Shown here: in pieces, positions 51,120 through 61,470 of the stretch | Layout of the letters: every line of letters begins with the position of its first letter | How positions within the stretch are numbered: the stretch's first letter is position 1 | Source of the DNA: Liopterus haemorrhoidalis | Taxonomy: Eukaryota > Arthropoda > Insecta > Coleoptera > Dytiscidae | Direction of reading: 5' to 3' | Assembly (NCBI GenBank): GCA_963971575.1 | Contig: OZ020618.1 | Coordinates: 50,730,509-50,794,508, forward strand | Length of the DNA stretch: 64,000 nt | Made by a program: the position numbers and the translations under genes | Notes under the pieces: model-generated | The model's database searches: none | The model's input: the letters and a program-made list of their open reading frames with translations, nothing else | Told to the model about the DNA's origin: nothing

Positions 51120-51864
51120 GGTGCGTTCGGCTTAACTGTGCAGTGCTAACTCTGTGTCGTGCAAGTTTTTTGTCACGTGACCACTGTGCAGACTGTGCAA
51201 AAAAGTCAAAGACGAACGCTTTGTTTAGAATGTGCAGTTATTCAAATTATTATTCTAACTTTTTTTTTTGTAAACAAATGAATTATATGTGTGTGATTAC
51301 ATCAAGTCTGTCTCCTGCTAATTGTTTTGTACGATAATATATAAATGGCGCATGAAGGTTTTGCAATGCTTTTAAGTAATATAAAAGAAATTTTATTTGA
51401 TAAGGAAGACAATTAAGAAGAATTTTCCAAATCAGAAAATATTTTGGAAAAAGTATTTGATATGCAGAGAGTACTGTTCCAAACATGACTACAAATCAAT
51501 TTATATTACATTTCCGCTTGTATCCAGAAAATGTTAAGTCTTTTTGAGTGTATTTACATGTTTCATCATGAGGTTCATGTCTATACTATTTATTTTGCAA
51601 ATGCTGCAGGCATAAACAATGATATTTTGATTATTTTCACTCATATTGTTTTGTAGAAATAGTAACTTTGTATTTTTACCGCGAAAAACACCATTGCACA
51701 GACTACCGCACGATCTGAACTTGCGACGATTGTGCACAAAGTGCACTGCACAGTATATGCCGAACGATCTTCGTGCAGCACAAAGCATACAGAAACTTTA
51801 TGACGAACGCATCTTGTGTAAATTATGTAGAATGTTTAGATTATTAGCTTATGCCGAACGCACC
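51120..51864. mobile_element. TIR element, 745 bp, ends GGTGCGTTCGGC
   Basis: Left GGTGCGTTCGGCTTAACTGT and right TTATGCCGAACGCACC form a 12-bp perfect inverted repeat with similarity further in. Subterminal repeats such as GACGAACGC and CTGTGCA/TGCACAG words occur near both ends. Inside, at 51343-51485 (+), a frame reads MAHEGFAMLLSNIKEILFDK, EDN, stop, EEFSKSENILEKVFDMQRVL and FQT, a possible decayed protein start. AAA flanks both ends, but no standard target duplication was resolved. TIR style suggests PIF/Harbinger or hAT; the class is not settled. Confidence 0.65.
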
Positions 51865-52411
51865 AAATAGTTAGAAAACCGTTGCTATGGTTATTTATGG
51901 AATTGTTATATTGTAACCGTAGTTGACGATTTGCTTATAGTTTACTAAGCTTTCAGAAACCGGCCCTAAATTAGAGATACTTCATGAAACAAATATACAA
52001 TTTCTAGTGAGTTGTTTCCATACTATGCTACTTCATTTCTTCGTCTTGCTTCATTTCTACGAGTATTTTCTCCAATTCAATTACACATTCATTCCTTCTT
52101 TCAATCTTCCGATTGAATCATTTATTAAAATGCACAACACATTCAATTCATTATCCTTTCAAGAATATTTCCCTCATTCTTTAACATCCTGATCATTTGA
52201 ACTCATGCATAAAACCATTGTATAATATATTACTTCTTTAACCTTAGACCTAAGAATTTCCGCAGAAAATAAATTAAAATTAATAAATGTGTATGTAATA
52301 AGTACAAGTGGAAGAAATACTATGTTCTACATAGAATAATAGCTGGCGTACCCGGTGTTTTTCTCCATTCCCCTCTCCCTCTACTTCCCGTATCAACGGC
52401 TGTAATAATTA
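51865..52411. other. No gene recognised
   Basis: No motif; a CCCTCTCCCTCTACTTCCC pyrimidine tract lies near 52372. Confidence 0.45.
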
Positions 52412-52610
52412 AAAAACTATAAAAGCTAGCAACAATATAATAACTGAGTTGAAGTATGGTCTAAATAGTTTACCAAAATAGCGTTCAAGGTCAGATGATG
52501 CAATTATAACCGGCGCGAGTCATTTTGTGGTGAAATCAGAGCTCGTGTACGTAGTAAAAATTAGTATTACTTAGGATATCGACCTGATAGTACATACCGA
52601 TAGGTGTTAT
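52412..52610. repeat. Interspersed repeat E, copy 2
   Basis: Co-linear with 11180-11365 (AAACTATAAAAGCTAG, ACTGAGTTGAAG, CAAGGTCAGATGA, ATCGACCTGATAGTACATAC). It may begin slightly upstream, where TAGCTGGCGTACCCGGTGTT (52340) looks like an element end. Confidence 0.55.
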
Positions 52611-52715
52611 TCGTTTTTTCTACACGATATCTATCGATATCTGTAATAATGTTTGTGACCAATCTTGATTACGTGTGTGAAAACTAAATTCTACGTCCAA
52701 AAAACCTATGGCCAT

Positions 52716-53480
52716 CGTAGGTTGTGCCGTTTTAGATCCCCAGCACAATTTTAGCCTAAAATTTAAACTCCCAGATAATACGTTTATCTACAAGGCGGAA
52801 ATGTTGGCCTTAAAGTTGAGTTTAGAATATTTAAATCACTTTCATAATGAATTTGTAATATTTTCTAATTGTAAAAGCGCCGTCCAAAAATTGAGTTGCC
52901 CTGGATTTGAGAAAATGAATTATTCACTAATTTATGATATTATTAAAGGTCTAAACGATCTCACGATCAGCGGTAAAATTATTAAAATATGATTAAAGGC
53001 CACTCAAATTTTGAGTTCAACATCGAAGTCGATCTTCTAGCCAAAAAAGCAGCTGTAAATGGCTCCCTCTTAAATATTCCTCTAAACAGTAATGAGATTA
53101 TGTCAATCTTTGAATCTTCTATACAACCAATGGCAACAAGAATTCATAGATTCTCTACAGTTCAAATGATCAAACTATGATCAAATTCAACCTCTTCTTC
53201 CTAGAAAGCGTTGGTTTTCTTCTCAACAAAGCAGATCTTTTATATCCATTTTTATCCGGCTTAGATTTAATTACACCTTCTCTCCATATCATCTCCATAG
53301 AATTATTATGGTTTCGTCTCCTTTCTGTCCGTGTGATAATTTGTCTGTCAGCGATTCGAACCATTTATTGTTCGAATGCCCAATTCATTTTCGCAATCGT
53401 AACTTATTCATACAAAATTTAGTTGTCCAAAAAAATCCTTACCTAGCAATATTCAAACACTTCTTGCTACTAACTCTCTA
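52716..53480 (+). pseudogene. LINE RNase H and C-terminal zinc module
   Basis: The first frame reads VGCAVLDPQHNFSLKFKLPD, FIYKAEMLALKLSLEYLNHF (the catalytic Glu block), EFVIFSNCKSAVQKLS (where FSDSxSA is expected; Asp is Asn) and SLIYDIIKGL. A shift near 52990 leads to KGHSNFEFNIEVDLLAKKAA (the GHSxxxxNxxxDxxAK block, with the last Asp kept) and NGSLLNIPLN. Then, after further shifts, comes VSSPFCPCDNLSVSDSNHLL with FECPIHFRNRN, the CCHC-like module at the end of I/jockey-type LINE proteins. RNase H in such elements removes the RNA template. The catalytic substitution plus at least three frame changes show the copy is inactive. Confidence 0.86.
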
Positions 53481-53610
53481 GATATTTATGAAATTAAAAC
53501 TATATTAAATCAGAAAATATCAAACTATAAATGTAATGTTAAAAACCTGTAATGTATTTATTTATATCTGGCTAATAGCCAAAGCTGCTAAAGCCAACAA
53601 ATAAAAGGGA
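52716..53610 (+). mobile_element. 5'-truncated LINE with long perfect TSD
   Basis: 895-bp insertion flanked by AAAAAACCTATGGCCAT at 52699-52715 and 53611-53627. The 3' end is CAACAAATAAAAGGG followed by the A run of the duplication. The coding part is the C-terminal portion of a LINE protein (see next entry). Apparent start MAIVG at 52708 is created by the target site itself and is not a real start. Confidence 0.93.
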
Positions 53611-53627
53611 AAAAAACCTATGGCCAT

Positions 53628-54086
53628 GGCTTCGTCACAGCTTCCTTCTTCTTTTCGAACATTTCAACATTTATACGAGCAACAACGTTTTCTGTTATAT
53701 CGTAATTATACTTTTAATAATTGTTTCTGGTTATTAATTCGTCCGCAACCCATCCAACGTAGGAGTTGCGCATTAACTATACCATCACTAAAAGTATTGA
53801 CTATCTAATTAGGAAAATTAGTAGTTAATATATTAGCGATCAGTAATTGAAGCATAAATTGGGGCAATTTGGAAGCACGTGCTAACTATGTATTAATAAT
53901 AATCGTTGCAATAGATGAACTAAATATTCAGTACTAAAACATCTATATCAACCGAAAGGTGGATGAAATTGGGAATTCTACAAACGTATGGATATGAACG
54001 GTCCATTCTAACACGATCTATGTTAGTTGCGGAGGAGACAAGCATTGCAGAATGGAGTACAGGACTGGCTAACTAAATTTGTCATA
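53628..54086. other. Continuation of the LINE target site; no gene
   Basis: No domain found; a 62-codon frame at 53620-53808 begins in the duplicated target and has no recognisable motif. Confidence 0.45.
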
Positions 54087-54088
54087 TA

Positions 54089-54640
54089 CACGGTCCGGAG
54101 AGGTACGATGTTTTTGAAAAGACTGTCACACATTTAATTTCGAACCAATTTCAAAATTTATTGTTTTTATACATAACTGGTACATTGCTATTTGCAAAAA
54201 ATACACATTTATTTTCGAAAAAATAATCAACTTCGAAAAATCATATCAGTTAGGTGGCGTCCATTTTTGTCGAGGCATTCTTGTAGACGGATGGCGAAAT
54301 TGTCCATACAATGTTCAAGCATGGCACGTGAAATCCTCTGAATTTCTCGCGTTAAGTTTTCGGAAAGCTTTTCAAGAGTACGTGGTTTATTAATGTAAGC
54401 TTGTGCACTTAGGTAGGCTTTTTTAATGGTTTCGAAATCATCGCTGCGTGAGCACCACAGAACGACCCGTTTCAATGTAGGTGTTGTAAATAAACACACG
54501 ATGTGATACAGACCAAGGCTCCATTGTTACTGAAATGGCATCTATAGTCGAGTAGATATCAACCATTCCGAAAACAGTGTGACCACCCAAACGCGCGTAA
54601 CAGTCATTTCAAAAACATCATACCTCTCTGCCAGACCCTG
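54089..54640 (-). mobile_element. Tc1/mariner-like deletion element, 552 bp, TA TSD
   Basis: Ends: left CACGGTCCGGAGAGGTACGA, then TGTTTTTGAAAAGACTGT; right the inverse of CAGGGTCTGGCAGAGAGGTA, then TGATGTTTTTGAAATGACTG. TA on both sides (54087-54088 and 54641-54642). The minus-strand frame 54499-54227 ends in a transposase C-terminus: YINKPRTLEKLSENLTREIQ, RISRAMLEHCMDNFAIRLQE and CLDKNGRHLTDMIFRS. The pattern NRPRTLxxLxxxI and ...RLQxCxxxxGxHLxDxIF is the tail of Tc1/mariner relatives with WPPRSPDLTPLDFFLWG-type third-Asp blocks. All catalytic parts are missing. Confidence 0.85.
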
Positions 54641-54684
54641 TATTAGGTCACGTTTCTATAATGAACGTATGTTCTCTATAGCAG

Positions 54685-54795
54685 TGTTTTCCAACCTTTT
54701 TGGTAACTCGGATCTCCAGTAAGGTCTTTTAAAGTTGACGGACTTCTATCCAGGAGATCATATAAAATACACAAGATTGTAAATTGACCTTTCGG
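54685..54795. mobile_element. hAT terminus relic
   Basis: CAGTGTTTTCCAACCTTTTT followed by GGTAACTCGGATCTCC is a decayed hAT left end of the CAGTGTTTCTCAACC type. No right end or duplication found. Confidence 0.5.
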
Positions 54796-54817
54796 CCATT
54801 ACGATTTAAACCTTGAT

Positions 54818-54955
54818 TAGATGAATTACGTCCGTAAGTTAGTATTATAGTTGATAGGTAATGGGATTCGGACTAGTCAGAAGATAAAACAAAATTACTT
54901 CGCTTACGTTTCGATTTAATTTAAACTATTAACTAAGCTCTGATGAAGATTTATG
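54818..54955. mobile_element. Penelope fold-back terminus, small copy
   Basis: Begins TTGATTAGATGAATTACGTC and contains GGTAATGGGATTCGGACTAG, then the inverse of the CTGATGA motif truncated in its stem, then immediately the motif in forward orientation (TATTAACTAAGCTCTGATGA). Same inverted layout as 48550-49229, reduced to the terminal motifs. Confidence 0.65.
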
Positions 54956-55169
54956 AATTTATGATTTTATTTTATTTATTTATGATGAAGCGTTACTTTT
55001 CATCGTGTTGTATTTTGCTCAAATAATTGGAGAACATAATGCAGTTATTTCCACATTAATTTTTAAGAATACAAAAATGTCTTTTATATCTATTGGTAAT
55101 GTATACGGCGGTTTTGTAGTATAGTAATCATGAGACACAGTTGAAAAATACTTAACAGGTTTGCTCTTA

Positions 55170-55771
55170 TATCCTTTTCACACTAAATCTTTAAGATCGG
55201 ATGTTAAAGTGAATGTATCTTTAAACGCTAATGTGAAACCGTATGGCCTCGTCTAAATACAAGCGCTGTTTAAGACAGAGATCTGCGTCTTAAACTTCGT
55301 CCGCATTGCCAACTTAATTTCTATTATAAAAAAATACTCCTTGAATTTGTGCTGTCAACATTTTACATTATCATAAACAAGAATACTGTATTATATCGAC
55401 GTTATAAGAAGTTTATACTTATTGTTATGATAAAATTATTTATTTTAATAATGTGTTTAATAAAATACAGAGCTCCAATAATTGAGATAAAATGTATCGA
55501 CTTACATGTTAATACAGGTGTAATATATTCTTTATTGTAGTGTCTTTATTGTAGAATGAAATGAAATATCCATATTTGTTTATAATAATTCAATATGTGC
55601 GTCTGCGCAGACAGTTCAAATCTGGTAATTTCATGACGGTAACTTGAGGACAAAATTACTGTAGCTGATGACAGCACCAGAGATTTAAACATCAAGTGTG
55701 AAAGCATACCGATCTTAAACATCGGTGAACTTTAAGTTCACTCGTCTTAAAGATCTAGTGTGAAAAGGGTA
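55170..55771. mobile_element. MITE with 3-bp TSD TTA, 602 bp
   Basis: Left TATCCTTTTCACACTAAATC and right the inverse of TACCCTTTTCACACTAGATC, followed by TTTAAGA on both. Flanked by TTA at 55167-55169 and 55772-55774. The TTA target and G/C-poor TIR suggest a PIF/Harbinger-type MITE. The 63-codon frame inside (55349-55540) has no recognised domain. Confidence 0.82.
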
Positions 55772-55774
55772 TTA

Positions 55775-56433
55775 GTATGCGCCAGCCCTAACCCCTGTAC
55801 ATGTGGTACAAATTTTCCTTGTATTCCTAGTTCTGCCCTGCAAGGTGTAGTAATGTTTAGGCAATATGTCATTTGAGTACCACCTGCTTTTCATACCCGC
55901 ATTCACGAGATACATGTCTTGCACGTGACAATACTGACGTGTGTCTCAGCAAGTCCATGTTTCAGCCTTCAATACTAGTAGAAAGATACCACAAGACAAC
56001 CACATGTCCACATCTTTACAATAAATTCAACACAATAGAATTTAAGACAATAACGAAATATAACACCTTCAAATTTAACAAAATCAAACACTAAACACAA
56101 TACATGGTAGATGAAAAAAGTGAATGGAAACTTTAAAAGCGTAGAATACTGACTAAGATGAGTGAAATAAGCAACAATGGTCCGAAAACTAAACAGAGTT
56201 AAGAGTCATTTTCTTTAAATGTTTTTACGTATTCGACTAACAGTATAATCCATTCGCGATGTTTCCTCATCTAAGTAGACCATGTTAGGGTGGCAGTTTT
56301 GTTGGTAGCATAAAAGTATCTAAACATGTATTACTATATAGAACTTGCATGCTATATTACATTAATTCTAAAATATCATTCATGTAATATTCTGTAAAAA
56401 TATTATTTCGGTTACACTGGCAATATATTACGT
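55775..56433. other. No gene recognised
   Basis: No element ends or coding motif seen; a 73-codon frame at 55873-56094 has biased composition only. Confidence 0.45.
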
Positions 56434-56965
56434 GTACCGGAAAGTTTTTTCGTTTATTTGGTATTATTAAAATAGAAACTAATCGAAAGAAATAAAATGT
56501 ACTTTATTGAGTAAAATATTTACCATTGTGATCTATAACACTCATTTATCGGGAAGAGAAAATATTTCCTATTTACCAAATTCCTAATTTTTTGAAGGAA
56601 ATAATTGTTCAAGGCTCATTTTAACATGGTTCTTGTTTCTTAAAAAGTGTTCTAGTGACCGAAATAAGTGATAGTTGGAGGGTGTTATGTCTGGTGAGTA
56701 GGGTGAGTGTGTTAGAACCTTCCTATCAAGCTCGGAAATTTTTTCACATGTCTTTTTTTGATGAATGAGGTCAGGCATTGTCGCCTTGAAGAATAACTCC
56801 TCTTCTATTCACAATTTCTTGCCGATTTCTGGTCAAGTTCTGATTCAGTCGATCCAATTGTTCACAGTAGAGATCAAATTAACACTTTTCCCCGGTTTTA
56901 ACATCTCATAATAAATTTTTACTTTATAGGGCTTTCCATATCGAAGTTCAGCATCCAAATCATTT
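56434..56965 (-). pseudogene. Mariner transposase relic, third Asp changed to Asn
   Basis: Minus strand, broken into frames: FDLYCEQLDRLNQNLTRNRQ near 56880, EIVNRRGVILQGDNA (second Asp block, where HDNA is expected), then SSKKTCEKISELDRKVLTHS and PYSPDITPSNYHLFRSLEHF with LRNKNH in the frame at 56778-56584. PSN replaces PSD, so the catalytic triad is lost. TACCGGAAAGTTTTTTCG at 56434-56451 looks like the 3' TIR. The N-terminal half is absent and the far end runs into MLE-A copy g. Confidence 0.82.
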
Positions 56966-57091
56966 AAATTTTTTAAACTACTGTTGACATGTGCGTACAC
57001 TTAGTTTATCGCCATAAATAGTGCAAATGTTTTATGTAGCAACTGTAGATTTTTTTTATGGTATTCATATTAAACAGCATAAAAAATGTTT

Positions 57092-57608
57092 TGATGAAAA
57101 TTCTTCAACAGAATCCGGGATCTTGTGCGTTCAGATCGTTAGTTGACAGTCAAAATGACCGGAGAAGAGTTGAATTTGACTCATACTACCGTTCATCAGA
57201 TTTTGACCAATGAATTCTGGATGAGAAAAACCTGCTTGTCACACAGCAATTTCAATAAACGAGTTTTTGGCCAGTAAAAACATTCCTGTGGTTCCTCAGC
57301 CTCCTTATTCGCCTGACTTGAGTCCTTGTGACTTTTATCTCTTCCCAAGATTGAAAAATCATCTCAAGAGACGTCATTTTGGGACACTCGAAAATATTCA
57401 AACGACCGTAGCTGACCAGCTGAAAACTATTCCAGTATCCGAGTTCCAGCACTGCTATGAGGATTGGAAGAACCGTCTACAGCGCTGTGTGGCTGCCGAA
57501 GGAAGTTATTTTCAGTGAGACAATATTGAATTGTAATTGTATTCGAATAAAAAAAAAAAAAATAATAATAATAATAAATCAGTCCGGTTACTTAATTTAC
57601 ACACCTCG
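57092..57608 (+). mobile_element. MLE-A mariner copy g, 5'-truncated
   Basis: The + strand starts within the N-terminal coding part (GATGAAAATT, then the block LTHTTVHQILTNE), crosses the internal junction at about 57232 with TTGTCACACAGC as in copy e, and reads FLASKNIPVVPQPPYSPDLS, PCDFYLFPRLKNHLKR, VSEFQHCYEDWKNRLQRCVA and EGSYFQ. It ends CACACCTCG before TA at 57609-57610. First two Asp deleted, third kept. Confidence 0.87.
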
Positions 57609-57610
57609 TA

Positions 57611-58237
57611 CATTATTCTAAGTTTCTACCTTTTCACGTGCATTATGTTACATGTTTTCGCAAATTTTCTATTACTTTACCTTTATTGTTAGAAGATGTG
57701 CTCATAAACAACAAGTACGTAAAGTGGTGTAAATTTTAATTTGGTGTTATAATATTTATAATATTGACACATTTTTATATTTTAATAACCATCTTAAATA
57801 ATGTTAAATGATATAAACTTGACTTTAGCATCTTCTGGTTATAAAAATGTTACTTCATTACATTTACGACAATTTTACGCGTAATAATAAAATGCGTATC
57901 CTTACAATAAATATTGCAGAGACATTTTATCTAAGGCAACGCAGGACCTTAAATTACAAGGTTTAAAAACGCCATAAAATGTCGATTCACATAACGAGGG
58001 GGTCAGAGTAAAATATACATTAATAAATCAGCAACATCATTACAAAGTCAGATTTGGTTAGTTGAACCAGAAATCGTATTTGTACGATAAAATTTTATTA
58101 GAATCATAAAAAAAAAATATAAAGTACCTTTAAATGTTTCATATACTTGTAAAATGGAATTTGCAATATGTTTAAGAAATAACACGAAAGAAATAAAACA
58201 CATTTGATGTAATATTTTTCAGTGGCTCACATGTTTA
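57611..58237. other. No gene recognised
   Basis: AT-rich; nothing assigned. Confidence 0.5.
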
Positions 58238-58382
58238 TAATGATTTTTTTTTAATAACGGAGATATCAACGTTACAAACTTATAAAAATAGTACGATTAA
58301 AAACTTACATATAATAAAAACAAAAGTAAAAATTACCAAGTATTCTGGATACAAATATTGTTCGAATAAATATCCATTATTG

Positions 58383-59382
58383 CAGTGTTTCTCAACCTTT
58401 TCTTGCCTGGGACCCCCCTAAATTATGTAAATATTGTCTGCGGCCCCCCTATACTATGGTGTATCAAGATATTAGGAACACGATTTTTTTTCGAAATAGC
58501 GACGTGTGAGCAAGTTGGGAAAAATTTTGAACTAAAACTTATCCACAAAATTGAATGGTAGTATTGAAATTTTCCGGAATAAACCGGAAGTGCAGGATAT
58601 CAAGGACAATTTCGAATTTTTAAATGGGAACGTATGTCATATTGGATATCTTTGGATAGAGCTATTTAACAACTTTTACTTAAACATTTTTTTAATATCT
58701 TTTACGGTTGACAAAAAACTGTGATATTTTTAAATGACGATTATATTCCCTATAACGACTTGAAACTAAAGTATTTTTATTTACAAGAGTTCAAAGTGCC
58801 TTCTATTTTAATTTAAACACATTCGCATCCTTACTCTTGAGTTATCTGTAGCTCGGAGAGCAATTAAAAAAATATATAATAAAAAATATTGCACTTTCAA
58901 GTCGTACCTACTTCAAAGAACAACTTGAAAATACTTGAAGTACCTCCAACGCGAACCATTGTCAGAGAATCCCATCAACCGACACATACAATTTATTTTA
59001 CCTTGATATAGTCTACATATAGTCTGTTTATTTGGTTAAAGCGGAACTATATTTTCAAATCTAATAATTTTTATCAATTGAATGAAACTTTTGATCATTT
59101 TGTTTAGTAAAAGCCCATTTACTCATTATAAAGTTAACTAGTGACAACTTAAACGTTTGAAATAGCCTGTAGTTTAAATTAGTTGTCAAAATAAGTAAAT
59201 TTTGTATAAAAATAAATAGAATATTCATTTTTATGTTATGAAAGGTATATTTATATGAATATAAATGTAAGATATTTATAAATATGGATAAAATTTATAT
59301 CTTGCAAAATTGAGTGCATTTTTATTATATTTTCATGTTTCGATCTTGTATGACTTCGCGGCCCCCCGGTTGAGAAACGCTG
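58383..59382. mobile_element. hAT-type non-autonomous element, 1000 bp, 8-bp TSD
   Basis: Starts CAGTGTTTCTCAACCTTTTC, ends GGGGCCGCGAAG-inverse then GGTTGAGAAACGCTG. Perfect duplication CATTATTG at 58375-58382 and 59383-59390. It has the same family layout as 3433-4399, inverted, with shared words such as CCTCCAACGCGAACC (inverse in the other copy). No transposase. Confidence 0.93.
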
Positions 59383-59494
59383 CATTATTGTTTAAACACA
59401 ATCTTATTCTTTATTTTATGTTTCGCATTACATTGCGTAACATATTTTTAGAAATTTTGCTGCAAGCAGGAGATATTTTACGAGAAAATACACA

Positions 59495-59815
59495 TGCTTG
59501 GAATTCTACGAAATAGGGCCGTATTTATATGAAGGAATTTTGACTACTGTAAAGTATTTAGATTTTTTGGAAAATAGTTTCCAAGATTTATTTGACGATG
59601 TGCTCATAGCTAACAGAATTAATTTGAAGTATTTTCAACATGATAGTGCACCTGCACATAATACCTATCTTGTAAATAATTACAAAATAAATATGACGAC
59701 AAGTGGATTGGTACTAATGGACCTATTAACTGGCCTCCTAGATCTCCTGATTTAACAGGTTTTTTGTTTGGGGATTTCTGAAAAATACAGTCTATAGAGA
59801 TCCAATTAATAATTT
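59495..59815 (+). pseudogene. Tc1/mariner-like transposase middle fragment
   Basis: The + strand reads EIGPYLYEGILTTVKYLDFL, NSFQDLFDDVLIANRINLKY and FQHDSAPAHNTYLVNNY (second catalytic Asp, HDxAPAH). After a shift it reads KYDDKWIGTNGPINWPPRSP and DLTGFLFGDF. The normal continuation TPLDFFLWG has lost the third Asp by a small deletion. The Asp-to-Asp spacing is close to 41, as in rosa-like elements. About 100 codons remain of roughly 340. It sits between the long TIRs of the 58240-60060 element and is clearly its former gene. Confidence 0.83.
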
Positions 59816-60194
59816 ATACTAACTAAAAAATAAAATATCTCTTGCTTGAAGCAAAATTTCTAAAAATATGTTACGCAGTGTAATGCGAAACATAAAATAA
59901 AGAATAAGATTGTGTAAACAGTAATGGATATTTATTCGAACAATATTTGTAACCAAAATACTTGGTAATTTTTACTTTTGTTTTTATTATATGTAAGTTT
60001 TTAATCGTACTATTTTTATAAGTTTGTAACGTTGATATCTCCGTTATAAAAAAAATTCAGTATAAACATGTTTAGTATTTTATAAAGGCAAAAAATCGTT
60101 GTTCCAATGGCCTAACAATATGCAGGGTATTCCATTTAAAAAAATGTTTATTTTCAAAATATCTGGTCAACGAAACATACAAAAATAACTTTGA

Positions 60195-61470
60195 TAATAA
60201 CTGTGCTGAGTCTTTGTGCAAACCGCTGCATATTTTATTTAATAAATCTCTAAAACATGGAGCATTTCCGGACAAGTGGAAACAAGCACTCATAACACCA
60301 GTTTTAAAAAATGGCTTGAAAAATTATATTGAAAATTATAGGCCTATATCCAAATTGAATATTTTTGCTAAAATCTTCGAAAATATTATTACTAAATTTA
60401 TTTCTGTATCTATTAATTCGCGTATCATTCCTCAGCAGCATGGCTTTACTCCTAAAAGATCTACCATATCGAACCTGCTACCCTATACAGAATTTTTGCA
60501 TTCTGTTGTAGGCTCCGCAGGACAGGTGGATGTTATATAGACCGGGAGCTCATGACAGTTTTTGGTCTCCGATTTCATACAGCATGCCTTTTGGAGGAGA
60601 GAAAATTTACCCTGTGACAACAAAAAAGGGATGGTACTAAACCCCTGCACGCTTTCCGGTCATAGGGAAAATTGCATTTCCACTTAAACACAAAATTGCA
60701 TGCGATTCGGAGGGTCCCAAAGGGCTCAAACGGTTATGTGATCTTGTAATAAAAAATATGATTTTCTGCGTTTTCATACAGCATGCCTATAATTAAAAGA
60801 CTTTAAATTTGTTATAACTTTCTTTTGACAAAAGGGCAAGCAATATTAAATCAGAGAAAAACACAAAAATTTTGTGCAAGTGGAAATGCAATTTTCTCTA
60901 TGACCGGAAAGCGTGCAGGGGTTTAGTACCATCCCTTTTTTGTTGTCATAGGGTAAATATTCTCTCCTCCAAAAGGCATGCTGTATGAAATCGGAGACCA
61001 AAAATGTCATGAGCTCCCGGTCTAATAGAAACGGACTTTTGTAAGGCTTTCGACAAAGTCAATCTGAATTTATTAATTACTAAATTAATTTCGATGGGAA
61101 TCCATGGCAATTTACACAAATGAATTGAATCCTATATAAATAATCGGTCCCAAGCAGTTGCCTTAAATAACTGCATTTCTGATTCTGTTCCTGTAACATC
61201 TGGGGTACCGCAAGGAAGTCATCTAGGACCGGTACTATTTATTTTTTTTAAATGACAGAACTGCCTGTCTTAAGCACTCCAAAATTTTTACTCTACGCTG
61301 ATGATCTTAAAATATTTAAACAGATAACTAACTTGCAGGACGGCATCAACTTAAATAACGACTTACAGAACTTCTTTGCTTACTGTCAAGAAAATAAATT
61401 ACATTTTAACCTTAATAAATGTCAGTTTATATCGTTTATGAGAAATAATACTCAAACTTTGTCTGTTTAA
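60195..61470 (+). pseudogene. LINE reverse transcriptase, split by a MITE, YADD intact
   Basis: The + strand reads AESLCKPLHILFNKSLKHGA, PDKWKQALITPVLKNG, NYRPISKLNIFAKIFENIIT, PQQHGFTPKRSTISNLL and SAGQVDVI up to the MITE. After it come ETDFCKAFDKVNLNLLITKL (first catalytic Asp), NRSQAVALN, VTSGVPQGSHLGPVLFIFFK and, after a one-base shift in a T run at about 61245, ELPVLSTPKFLLYADDLKIF with HFNLNKCQFISF. This covers RT fingers to palm of a jockey/CR1-like LINE; the catalytic YADD is intact. Removing the MITE and one ATA duplication leaves GQVDVIETDF in frame. One internal stop (after NLHK). The copy ends at 61470 without thumb or 3' UTR, so it is 3'-truncated by a later event. Confidence 0.9.
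60538..61024. mobile_element. Fold-back MITE family C, 487 bp, TSD ATA
   Basis: TAGACCGGGAGCTCATGACA at the left and its inverse at the right; arms remain complementary for about 145 bp. Flanked by ATA at 60535-60537 and 61025-61027. The inner part holds segment A (GCATGCGATTCGGAGGGTCC) and inverted segment B (AAAGACTTTAAATTTGTTAT). In the 32837 copy, B and A follow the arm in the order B, A, so the ancestral element was a long palindrome arm-B-A-A'-B'-arm'. Confidence 0.92.

Larger units (their letters stand above)
58240..60060 (+). mobile_element. Tc1/mariner-like element with ~240-bp TIRs, carrying a nested hAT
   Basis: Left arm 58240-58382 plus 59391-59492, right arm about 59820-60060. 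The arms are inverse and nearly identical (AACGGAGATATCAACGTTAC, TTGTTCGAATAAATATCCAT, TTTATGTTTCGCATTACA, AGCAGGAGATATTTTA). TA flanks both ends (58238-58239 and 60061-60062). The left arm is split by a 1000-bp hAT with an exact 8-bp duplication. Without it the element is about 813 bp. The centre carries transposase remains. Confidence 0.88.
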
